Of a DNA stretch of 10,972 bases, positions 1 through 6,493 are shown one piece after another (the first letter of the stretch is position 1; each line of letters opens with the position of its first letter). Position numbers and translations under genes: made by a program. Source of the DNA: CAMYLR01 sp039590215 (lineage in GTDB: Bacteria; Gemmatimonadota; Gemmatimonadetes; JACCXV01; JAHWKZ01). Under the pieces are notes generated by a model. It did no database searches, was not told the origin of the DNA, and saw nothing but the letters and a program-made list of their open reading frames with translations. The stretch covers positions 1 through 10,972 of the forward strand of contig JBDHFX010000094.1 in NCBI GenBank assembly GCA_039590215.1. Direction: 5' to 3'.

Positions 1-72
1 GTCATAGAGGGCCATAACGATCTTGCTGACGCTGGCGAACCCCCCGTACCGCTCGAACATCGTCCCGGCCAT
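1..72 (-). CDS. Group 1 truncated haemoglobin, N-terminal part (runs off the left edge)
   Basis: The minus strand opens at an ATG (70-72) and reads 24 codons without a stop to the window edge. The peptide begins MAGTMFERYGGF and continues ASVSKIVMALYD. The 'FERYGGFASVSKIV..LYD' pattern is the start of group 1 truncated globins (bacterial globin family): the first helix, the Gly-Gly motif and the following helix. These small cytoplasmic haem proteins bind O2 or NO and often serve in NO detoxification or oxygen handling. The haem-ligand histidine lies outside the window, so function cannot be checked. A good Shine-Dalgarno (AGGAG, 79-83 on the plus strand) sits 6 nt upstream of the ATG, which supports the start. 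The gene follows the amidohydrolase on the same strand after 66 bp, so co-transcription is possible, but the two proteins have no obvious functional link. Confidence 0.72.
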   Translation of the reverse strand, partial: MAGTMFERYGGFASVSKIVMALYD

Positions 73-138
73 GAAACGCTCCTGAATGCTGTTGATAGAG
101 TTGCGGGCGTGGATTCTACTGGAATCAACCGGTCCGGG

Positions 139-2115
139 CTACGGCGTGAAGCCTACCAGCCGCCACATCTCTGCGCTGTCGTAGATCCGACCACCGGATA
201 TGATCGCGGTCACGCTGCGGAGGTTGCTGATATCTGTTAGCGGGTCGCGATCGAGAACGATCAGGTCGGCGCGTTTCCCCACCTCGATCGTGCCCGACTC
301 ATCCTCGAGCCCCATCGCTGAGGCGGCATCCGAGGTGGCGGCGCGCAGCGCCTCGATGGGCGTAAACCCGGCACGCACGTACAGCTCCAGCTCCCGGTAG
401 AGCGAGTGGCCGGGGACGGCCATATCCGTCCCGGCCACGATCACCACGCCGGCTTCGTGCAGGGCGTGGAGTAACGATAGCCGCCGTTCGAGCTCTTCCC
501 GGGCCGCCTCGGCCTCTTCCGGCGGGATCCCGATGCCGTTGAGAGGCCCGGCGATCTCCGGCGCCACCCGCGCCGCACCTGGCTCGAACGATGCGATCGA
601 GACGTCTGTCGATCGCCCATGAAGCTCGTACAACGCAATCGTCGGATCAACCACGATGCGCTTCTCTGCCAGCCACTCGATAACACGTGTCCCCTCTGGC
701 GATTCGATGTCAGCCGGCACGGGTTCCTCTTCGCCCTCTGAATCCCGGATCATCACGGCTTCGACAAAGCTGATGTGGTTGACCTGATCCATGCCGGCTT
801 CGGTCGCGCTGAACAGATCCATGCCCCGCGGGATGTGACCGGTCACAGTCATGCCAAAGGCGTGGGCTTGCTCCGTGATGGCTGGCACCAGCGCGGGCTC
901 GACGAAGCTGTAGATCTTGATCTGCTCGAACCCGGTTTCGTGATAGGCGCTCACTAGCGCCCGCGCCTCCTCGGCTGTCGAAACCTCGTCACCAAAGATG
1001 ATCCCGGCGACGAGGATGCGCGGGGCCGGGCCCTCACCCGACGCGCTGGCGTCGCGCATCGCCCGGACAAAGTCGACGTCGTTGCCGACGTCGCGCACGG
1101 TCGTGATCCCCGCTGCCAGGTAGACTGGCCCCCACTCTACCTGCGCCAAATGAGCGTGCATGTCCCACAAGCCTGGTGCCACTGTCTTCCCGTCCAGCTC
1201 GATCACCCGGGCGTCGGCCGGCACGGTCACTTCGGTTCGGCTACCGACCGCCTCGATCCGATCCCTGCGGACGAGCACGACCGCGTTCTCCGTCGCCTCG
1301 TCGCTGACGCCAGTGATGACCCGCCCGCCCACCAGCGCCAGCGGCCGGTCGCCAAGCGGTTCGCCCGGTGCCAACTCACCCAGCCGATCGAGACCGTCCT
1401 GCGCCGCGCGTGCAACGAACCAATCGAGTGCCTCCTCGTAACCCACCCGCACCGCCTCGAATTGGTCGCCCTCGCCGTCGATCGTAACGGCGGCGACCAA
1501 CGCTCCAGTCGCGTCAGCCCACACCGTTTCGTGACCCCAGATGAGACCGCCGACGCTGTAGCGATTGAGCACCCGGTCTATGTCGCCGATGTGGATCTGG
1601 TCGCGTCCGCGCGGTTCGATCGTCACCACGCTGGAAGGGAACACCTGTAGTCGCTCTGGTCGGCCGTGAGCTTCCCAGTAACGCAGCAGCATCATCTGGA
1701 CGGCGATCGGTGCGTACCCCGTAATGGTGAAGTACCGCTCCGGTACACCGATCTCCCGAACCGTGCCCCCGTCGGCCACCCGTGCTCGACCCTCGGCGAC
1801 ATCGACTTCGAGATCGATCGCCACCCGGCGCGCGACCTTGCCCTTCACCATCAACCTTGAGGGAGTGTAATCCCGGGTGGTGACAAGCTCAGCGGAAAGC
1901 GGCACCTCTGTCCCCCGATCCGTGAACTCGAACTCGACCTTCGTGAGCAGATCGTCCCCCTGGCGGAGAACCTGATACTGCTCCATCCCCACCGCACGGC
2001 TCACCCAATGGAGGCGAAACGAGTCCCGCTCGACGACCGTAGGGTGCGAATCCTGTGCCCACAGCGGCTGCACACAAACCACGCACACGAGCCAACTGAT
2101 CGCGGATCTAGTCAT
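139..2115 (-). CDS. Secreted metal-dependent amidohydrolase (imidazolonepropionase/prolidase-like)
   Basis: This 658-residue protein has a signal peptide (residues 1-20, ending near PLWAQ), so it acts in the periplasm or outside. Residues about 257-650 are an amidohydrolase-superfamily TIM barrel with its metal site visible: HAH at 320-322, a candidate carboxylated Lys400 (in FEQIKIYSF), His427 (TGHIPRG), His447 (DQVNHISF) and Asp564 (AGTDMAVPGHS). The usual small beta-sandwich segments flank it (LVGGRVITG near 262; KRADLIVLDRDPL near 615). This subgroup includes Xaa-Pro dipeptidases and other secreted peptidases or lactonases of scavenging bacteria; the exact substrate cannot be read. Residues about 22-250 form an extra N-terminal region that I cannot name. 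The ATG at 2113-2115 has no strong Shine-Dalgarno, but the signal peptide directly after it supports this start. The 3' end of a tRNA-Val fragment lies only 35 bp upstream, so the promoter probably lies in or beyond that fragment. Confidence 0.93.
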   Translation of the reverse strand: MTRSAISWLVCVVCVQPLWAQDSHPTVVERDSFRLHWVSRAVGMEQYQVLRQGDDLLTKVEFEFTDRGTEVPLSAELVTTRDYTPSRLMVKGKVARRVAIDLEVDVAEGRARVADGGTVREIGVPERYFTITGYAPIAVQMMLLRYWEAHGRPERLQVFPSSVVTIEPRGRDQIHIGDIDRVLNRYSVGGLIWGHETVWADATGALVAAVTIDGEGDQFEAVRVGYEEALDWFVARAAQDGLDRLGELAPGEPLGDRPLALVGGRVITGVSDEATENAVVLVRRDRIEAVGSRTEVTVPADARVIELDGKTVAPGLWDMHAHLAQVEWGPVYLAAGITTVRDVGNDVDFVRAMRDASASGEGPAPRILVAGIIFGDEVSTAEEARALVSAYHETGFEQIKIYSFVEPALVPAITEQAHAFGMTVTGHIPRGMDLFSATEAGMDQVNHISFVEAVMIRDSEGEEEPVPADIESPEGTRVIEWLAEKRIVVDPTIALYELHGRSTDVSIASFEPGAARVAPEIAGPLNGIGIPPEEAEAAREELERRLSLLHALHEAGVVIVAGTDMAVPGHSLYRELELYVRAGFTPIEALRAATSDAASAMGLEDESGTIEVGKRADLIVLDRDPLTDISNLRSVTAIISGGRIYDSAEMWRLVGFTP

Positions 2116-2150
2116 GACTTTAATCTATTGCTATGAGGGCCTGTATCGTC

Positions 2151-2200
2151 TGGTGGGCGGTGGGGGACTCGAACCCTCGACCTCCTGCATGTGAGGCAGG
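2151..2200 (-). pseudogene. 3' half of a tRNA-Val(CAC) gene
   Basis: Reading the minus strand from 2200, there is a 5-bp anticodon stem (CCTGC/GCAGG) around the loop CTCACAT (anticodon CAC, valine), a variable loop AGGTC, a T-arm with TTCGAGT, a 3' acceptor strand ACCGCCC, discriminator A and an encoded CCA (2151-2153). The T stem carries an A:C mismatch (GAGGG against CCCCC). No D-arm or 5' acceptor strand (expected GGGCGGT) occurs in the sequence above 2200, so this is half a tRNA gene. A 3' half-tRNA beginning at the anticodon arm is what tyrosine-recombinase integration into a tRNA gene leaves at the far end of an element. It is not expected to give a functional tRNA. Confidence 0.85.
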
Positions 2201-2291
2201 CAAGGGCTCCTCCAGGGTTTTCGGGTGATTCTGACGATGTCACTACGAATCAACAAGTTGTCCGGACAGCGTGGGTATCGTGAACTCGTTG

Positions 2292-2310
2292 GTACGGACA
2301 GATTCCGTAC
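2292..2310. repeat. Perfect inverted repeat GTACGGA / TCCGTAC
   Basis: Two perfect 7-bp arms (2292-2298 and 2304-2310) are separated by CAGAT. The palindrome sits in the 205-bp gene-free stretch between the tRNA-Val fragment and the regulator gene, directly before the 12-bp-period direct repeat. It could be a protein-binding site of a former recombination module; no T-tract follows, so it is not an intrinsic terminator. Confidence 0.5.
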
Positions 2311-2312
2311 GC

Positions 2313-2331
2313 AAACTGGTACAGAAACTGG
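2313..2331. repeat. 12-bp-period direct repeat (AAACTGG, two copies)
   Basis: AAACTGG occurs at 2313-2319 and again at 2325-2331, the first copy continuing TACAG and the second CCCAA. The 12-bp period and the CTGGTACA core resemble repeats at 8190-8211 and 10778-10800, each likewise close to a tRNA-Val sequence. It is probably a recombinase-binding or att-flanking site left from integration. This copy is the most decayed of the three. Confidence 0.5.
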
Positions 2332-2345
2332 CCCAACCTCACTTT

Positions 2346-2424
2346 ACGTCGGGTTCCCCCGTGAGCGAAACGCGGCGGTGGGTGGAACGATGCGTCAAGT
2401 ACCGCTCACTCGCGCCGCAACCCC
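2346..2424 (+). repeat. Dispersed repeat, copy A (about 79 bp)
   Basis: This stretch aligns with 6416-6493 over almost its full length. The best block is GTGGAACGATGCG, followed by T or C and then CAAGTACCGCT; the ends are ACGTC on the left and GCCGCAA(A)CCCC on the right. A shorter relative lies at 6336-6383. It is most likely a dispersed non-coding repeat of the type that reads 'VPLTPAL' in one frame. It overlaps the last few codons and stop of the regulator gene, so the repeat supplies that protein's C-terminal residues. Confidence 0.75.
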
Positions 2425-5303
2425 TTGAGCCGAATAATCGCCTGCCGTGCCTCCTCCACCATCGGCTGTAGCTCGGGGTCAGCGTCCTTCCAGGCTTCAA
2501 GGAAATACTCATACGACTCGCTGGCTTTGTCCCACGCCTCAAGCTGCTCGTAAATCCGACCTATGCGATACGCGGCCAGCGGATCTTGCCAGAACGACGC
2601 AAAGTACCGCTCGGCCTCATTTGGCCGCCGCAACTCCAGCAACAACTCCGCTAGCCACCATCGAATCGTAGCGCTGGCGGTTCCGGGTCCAAGATACCCG
2701 GTGAACTCAAGCCGCGCGGCCTCCAACAGATCCAGCGCCTTGGCATGATCGCCCCGCTGCCATGCAGCGAACCCTTTAAGAGCCACAGCCGCTGCCTGCG
2801 CCCGACGAGCGCCCAAGGAGTCGCCTTCCTGGAGTGACCGCTGAGCGTTGTGCCGCAAGAGCTCCACCACGGTGGCTCGATCACCCTCAAGCCCTTGCTC
2901 GGTCACGTACGCACCAGCGAAGAAGAGGTTCACGACCTTCGACGAATCGATCGCTGCCAAGGCCAACTCTCGCTCCATCCGTGTGGTTGAAATCGGGAGT
3001 CCCCGCATGTGGTTGTAGTAGTAGCCACCCGGCCGTTCATCTTCTGGAAAGCCGGGTTGGTCCATCGTCTCCAACGCGGACCGCACAAGACCCCGATTGA
3101 TCTGATTGTAGGATAGGAAAACCCGGGCAAGGGGATCGTCGGCCAGCCGGGAGATCCCCAGGACCTTTGCCTGGGTCACTAGGAAGCGTGGATGCCCGAG
3201 AACCCAATAGGCCATCAGAGCGGGCGAGAACGACGTTGTGTCAAGCGCCGCGAACGCGCGAGCCCGCGCTGCATCGTTTCCGAACGCCAGGTCATGTGCC
3301 AGGAGACGCTCGCGGACGACCCGGGTGTGCGGAGCGAGCCGTGCAAGCGAATCGATCAGCACCGACACTCGGGCACTGTCAGGATCGAACCTGAGCGCCA
3401 TATCGACGCGATGCATGTACGAAACGGAGAATCCAGGGTCAAGATCGACCGCCCGGGCGAACGCTCGCTCGATCTCCTCCGGCGGAACCAAGCCCTGGTC
3501 GCCAAAGTGGAAGTACGTCTCGCCGAGGAGATACCAAGCCTCCGGGTCGTCAGGGTAGCTTCGCACCGCTCGCCGCAAGGGCTCGAGACCATCCAGCACT
3601 TGGCGGGTTAGCGACAGTCGGGCGCGCACAAAGAGCGCTTCGCGGTCCGGCAACCGATGAGCCAACCGAGCGGCGCGTCCAACTGACTCGGTTATTAGAT
3701 CATAATCCTGCGTGCGCGTCGCCGCCCACTCGAACGAAGAGCCGAGTCGGTGGAAAGCGAGGGCAAACGTCGAGTCGATCTCGACGGCGTGCTGGTAGGC
3801 CGGGATCGCGGCCTCGAAGTCTCCTTGACGGAAGAGAACTTCGCCTTCCAGATACGACTTGAGCGCGGGCAGCGACGACGTCGTCAACCGGGCCAGATTG
3901 ACGCGTGGTATAGCACCAGGGCGGTCGCTCATGAGTGACTCAAGGATCGCGATCGACAACTCGTCTACTAACGCGAATACCTCATCGATCGATCCTTCGA
4001 CCTGCGTCCGCCCAAGCTCGACCCCGCTCTCCACGTCGTGCAGCTCGACCCCGAGCCGCACACCGGAACCGATCGCCACGGCGTTGCCGACCAGGACGTA
4101 CCGCGCACCGGCCCGGCCACCAATGGCAAGTGCAGTTTGGAGATCTACCGTTTTGCTCTCACCGACTGCCTCTCGCCACCGTGCAAGGACGGTCCGGCTG
4201 CTAATTGTCCGCAGACCAGCGACGCCGTCGAGATTGGTCCCCAGGAGATCGACCATCCCCTCACGCCAGATGTCGAGGTCGGGATCGTTGACCTCGAACG
4301 GCAACACCGCGACGCTCGGCGGGGACTCGCTGACGGCAGGCGAAGAGCTGCCCTCGGGCCGGGGGATGAAGAACCACGCCACGACGACGACGGTCGCTAC
4401 GGCGCCTGCGATCCAAACGATCGGTCGAGCCCTGCTTCCGGTTGACGTTACGTCTGCAGCTTCGGCGCTGTGCGCAGTTTCTTGCGACAGTGTATCCGTG
4501 GACCTGGAAACACGGCGTTCTCGAATGTCGGCAATCAGAGTTTGCGTCTTTTCGGACGGATGGACGTCGAGCTCCTCCTCAAGTCGGGCGGCAAACTCCT
4601 CGTAGGCGCGGACCGCGCCGGCTCGGTCGCCCCGGGCGTCGTGCAGTCGAATCAGTCGACGAACGCCCTGCTCGTCCTCGGGCACGATCTTGAGCCCACG
4701 TTGCGCCCAGCGGATCGCCTCGTGGACCTCGCCCGCAGCTTCGGCGTGGTCGACCAACGTCCATGCCGCCCGCCCCGCCTCGCGCTGCAGCTCTTCGCGT
4801 GCGTCCATCATCCAGCGCTCGTAGGGTTCCGATTCGTCGGGGAAGAACCCGTCGAGGAACAGCCCCCCGTAACTCGTCAGCGCGTCTTCGTACGATTCGT
4901 TTGCGATCGCCGATTGGAAGTCGGCGAGGTCAGACCCCGCGACAGCCGCGTTCAGAGACACACCCTCGGCGCTGGTGACAATCGCAGTTTCGCCAAGCTC
5001 TTTGCGGATGATGTATACCGAGTCGGACAGTAGATGACGCGCCCGCTCGGTCTCGGTCTCGGGCCACAGGAGTCCAATCAGCTTGTCGCGGCTGAGCGGG
5101 TCTTCGTGCGCCGCGAGCAATGCCAACAGGGCCATCTGGCGCCGCTGCGTGACCCGGCCGGAAAGTTTTTTCGGGTCGTCCAACCCCAGACCGCCCAACA
5201 GCTTGAGGCGATGTGGAGTGTCTATCGTTTGCTGCACGAGATCGGGACGATCATGGCAAGACTCCTCGTTGGTACGATACGCGAAGTCCCAATGCACGGG
5301 CAA
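2406..5303 (-). CDS. Membrane-anchored transcriptional regulator: winged helix + BTAD + TM + TolB/FlgO-like domain + TPRs
   Basis: The longest reading (965 codons) starts at TTG 5303. Domains in order, in that numbering: OmpR/SARP-like winged helix about 32-110 (RLKLLGGLGL, then QRRQMALLALLA and the recognition-helix part ARHLLSDSVYIIRKEL); bacterial transcriptional activation domain about 120-262 (TPR-like helices, EEELDVHPSEKT); one transmembrane helix about 294-313 (PIVWIAGAVATVVVVAWFFI); a TolB/FlgO-like domain about 328-455 (PPSVAVLPFEVND, GARYVLVGNAV); and TPR repeats about 477-960. DNA binding would be cytoplasmic and the TPR half periplasmic, a one-component CadC-like plan common in Gemmatimonadota and Acidobacteriota. 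The TTG lies only 26 bp from the divergent lipoprotein ATG and has no clear ribosome site. GTG at 5235-5237 (codon 23) starts nearer the conserved domain and leaves 92 bp for divergent promoters, so it is a plausible true start. The last codons and the stop lie in a dispersed repeat. The target genes are unknown; the divergent lipoprotein is the first candidate. Confidence 0.92.
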   Translation of the reverse strand: MPVHWDFAYRTNEESCHDRPDLVQQTIDTPHRLKLLGGLGLDDPKKLSGRVTQRRQMALLALLAAHEDPLSRDKLIGLLWPETETERARHLLSDSVYIIRKELGETAIVTSAEGVSLNAAVAGSDLADFQSAIANESYEDALTSYGGLFLDGFFPDESEPYERWMMDAREELQREAGRAAWTLVDHAEAAGEVHEAIRWAQRGLKIVPEDEQGVRRLIRLHDARGDRAGAVRAYEEFAARLEEELDVHPSEKTQTLIADIRERRVSRSTDTLSQETAHSAEAADVTSTGSRARPIVWIAGAVATVVVVAWFFIPRPEGSSSPAVSESPPSVAVLPFEVNDPDLDIWREGMVDLLGTNLDGVAGLRTISSRTVLARWREAVGESKTVDLQTALAIGGRAGARYVLVGNAVAIGSGVRLGVELHDVESGVELGRTQVEGSIDEVFALVDELSIAILESLMSDRPGAIPRVNLARLTTSSLPALKSYLEGEVLFRQGDFEAAIPAYQHAVEIDSTFALAFHRLGSSFEWAATRTQDYDLITESVGRAARLAHRLPDREALFVRARLSLTRQVLDGLEPLRRAVRSYPDDPEAWYLLGETYFHFGDQGLVPPEEIERAFARAVDLDPGFSVSYMHRVDMALRFDPDSARVSVLIDSLARLAPHTRVVRERLLAHDLAFGNDAARARAFAALDTTSFSPALMAYWVLGHPRFLVTQAKVLGISRLADDPLARVFLSYNQINRGLVRSALETMDQPGFPEDERPGGYYYNHMRGLPISTTRMERELALAAIDSSKVVNLFFAGAYVTEQGLEGDRATVVELLRHNAQRSLQEGDSLGARRAQAAAVALKGFAAWQRGDHAKALDLLEAARLEFTGYLGPGTASATIRWWLAELLLELRRPNEAERYFASFWQDPLAAYRIGRIYEQLEAWDKASESYEYFLEAWKDADPELQPMVEEARQAIIRLKGLRRE

Positions 5304-5329
5304 ACACTCGGATCAAGGAAGGTGTAGAA

Positions 5330-6040
5330 ATGAGGAACTTCGCAAGCAGTAAAAGACTCGCGTCGAGCGTGGCTGGTCTGCTGCTCCTGTGGGCATGCAA
5401 TGATGAAATGCCAGTCGCCCCGGCCGAGAGCCTCCTCGAGGGCGGAATGGCCCCAGAGGTCAACACCAATCTCGTCAACATCGTCTCGGGCGTCGGCAAC
5501 TTCGTGGTCGACGCGGCGGGCAACGAGGTTACCGACCCCGATGCGCTTCTGTGGTACCGGAATCCCTTTGTCCCCGGCGACCCACTCCAGCCGCTGCTCG
5601 CCCCCGACGACCACCAAGTGACGTTAGGCGAGTACACGGCGGTTACCGGAAGGGCGCGGGCAAAGTGCACCGAGAACGGAACGAAGCTGAGCGTCCACCT
5701 GAGCGGTCTATTCCCGAAGGGCGTCTACACCATCTGGCTCGCGCTCTTCAATCCACCGTTCGACGGCACTTTTGCCGGTCTCTTTGCAGTCGGAGCGGCT
5801 GGACCTAGCGACGGCAGCAAGAACGCCTTCCGAGCTTCGGCGAGCGGTGAGGGGCAGGTGTCACTCACCATGACCGCCGGCGAGCTGTCGATCTTCGGTG
5901 CGCTCAACGAGAACTGTCTGTTTACCGACCCCTCGATCGCCCAGTGGCACATCATCGGAGCGTACCACACCGACGGCCAGACGCATGGTGGTGATCCTGG
6001 ACCACGCGCCGAGCCGTTCGTGTTTGTTTTCGACAACTGA
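5330..6040 (+). CDS. Small exported lipoprotein with beta-sandwich-like domain, function unknown
   Basis: The start is the ATG at 5330, chosen because a strong Shine-Dalgarno (AAGGAAGG, 5315-5322) lies 7 nt upstream and the peptide then begins with a signal sequence; a longer reading from 5213 lacks these. The 236-residue product has a basic N-terminus, a hydrophobic run and a lipobox-like LWAC with Cys23, so it is probably a lipoprotein. Residues about 45-100 are rich in Asp, Pro and Gly. Residues about 103-236 look like an all-beta domain (KLSVHLSGLFPKGVYTIWL near 119-137) ending with the striking block IIGAYHTDGQTHGGDPGP (208-225). Cys113 and Cys196 could form a disulfide. The His/Asp-rich block and strand pattern recall CHRD-like or Cu/Zn-SOD-like sandwiches, but I cannot assign it firmly. 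It is transcribed divergently from the membrane regulator. A stem-loop at 6069-6094 follows the stop. Confidence 0.85.
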   Translation: MRNFASSKRLASSVAGLLLLWACNDEMPVAPAESLLEGGMAPEVNTNLVNIVSGVGNFVVDAAGNEVTDPDALLWYRNPFVPGDPLQPLLAPDDHQVTLGEYTAVTGRARAKCTENGTKLSVHLSGLFPKGVYTIWLALFNPPFDGTFAGLFAVGAAGPSDGSKNAFRASASGEGQVSLTMTAGELSIFGALNENCLFTDPSIAQWHIIGAYHTDGQTHGGDPGPRAEPFVFVFDN

Positions 6041-6068
6041 TCAACTGAACGTGGATTCTCCGAGAGGC

Positions 6069-6094
6069 GGGCGGCTCGCGATTTTGAGCCGCCC
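6069..6094 (+). terminator. Strong stem-loop after the lipoprotein gene
   Basis: A perfect 9-bp stem (GGGCGGCTC at 6069-6077, GAGCCGCCC at 6086-6094) closes an 8-nt loop, 29 nt after the lipoprotein stop. No T-tract follows, so it may be an inefficient terminator or an mRNA 3'-end stabiliser. A second hairpin at 6155-6173 (CCGGCG/CGCCGG, loop ACGGTTT) also lacks a T-tract. Nothing coding is evident between 6041 and 6280. Confidence 0.55.
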
Positions 6095-6283
6095 GTTCGC
6101 TCATGTGCCGGGTTCAATCCCCGGTCGATCCGGGTGGAGCCGTGCGCGGCGGAGCCGGCGACGGTTTCGCCGGGGCTGACCCAAGACTGCGGGATATGTG
6201 CCCATCGTGCTGACCGCGTGACGCGCGATCACCGCGGGCGCGAGCCCGGCACTTCGCTCTCTTGGGCACCGCTTTTCTGACGT

Positions 6284-6325
6284 TTCTTGACCTTCACACG
6301 CGCGTTCTTGACCTTCACACGCGCG
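6284..6325 (+). repeat. Perfect 21-bp tandem duplication
   Basis: The 21-bp unit running from TTCTTGACCTTCACAC to GCGCG occurs twice in direct contact (6284-6304 and 6305-6325) with no mismatch. A third, partial copy of its 3' part (CCTTCACACGCGCG) is at 6393-6406. The perfect identity implies recent duplication by slippage or unequal exchange. The unit belongs to the repeat array that ends inside the peptidase gene start. Confidence 0.9.
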
Positions 6326-6493
6326 CGAGCAAAAAACATCAGGTCCCCCTGCACGAAACGCGGGGATGGGTGGAACGAGGACGTTTTTTTGCCCTTCACA
6401 CGCGCGAGAGAAAAAACGTCAAGTCCCCCTGACGGCAACGCGGGAGTGAGTGGAACGATGCGCCAAGTACCGCTTACTGCCGCCGCAAACCCC
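6312..6493 (+). repeat. Dispersed-repeat array: two tandem units with 81-bp period (copies C and B)
   Basis: Two degenerate copies of one unit lie head to tail, from CCTTCACAC at 6312 and again from 6393. Each runs through a purine-rich part, AAAAAACATCAGGTCCCCCT or AAAAAACGTCAAGTCCCCCT, then an AACGCGGG block and then GTGGAACGA. The second copy continues to 6493 and is the partner of the repeat at 2346-2424. In the minus-strand frame the array reads pieces such as VPLTPALPSGG and FSLARVKGKKTSSFHPSP, which resemble the widespread 'LTPxLS' bacterial interspersed repeat. I take this as non-coding repeat DNA. Its right end supplies the first codons of the peptidase reading frame. Confidence 0.75.
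6380..6420. repeat. Inverted repeat GACGTTTTTT / AAAAAACGTC
   Basis: Two perfect 10-bp arms (6380-6389, 6411-6420) flank a 21-nt spacer within the repeat array. In RNA they would form a weak A/T-rich hairpin; in DNA this could be the terminal inverted repeat of a small repeat module. No ORF of its own. Confidence 0.6.

Noticed and set aside
1150..1650. 166-codon plus-strand ORF opposite the amidohydrolase gene
   Set aside because: Antisense shadow; the minus strand has catalytic motifs and a signal peptide.
3859..4605. 248-codon plus-strand ORF opposite the regulator gene
   Set aside because: Ser/Arg/Thr-rich antisense reading of a GC-rich gene; no motif or ribosome site.
5238..5329. Riboswitch or classic sigma70 promoter in the divergent interval
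   Set aside because: No convincing -35/-10 pair or conserved RNA motif could be picked out by eye; only the lipoprotein ribosome site is clear.
6108..6124. tRNA T-arm-like hairpin CCGGG-TTCAATC-CCCGG on the plus strand
   Set aside because: It has the right stem and loop but no anticodon arm, D-arm or matching acceptor strands around it, and no CCA follows; probably chance or too decayed to call.
6284..6493. Possible CRISPR array
   Set aside because: The units are tandem and degenerate with an 81-bp period and no unique spacers between identical short repeats.
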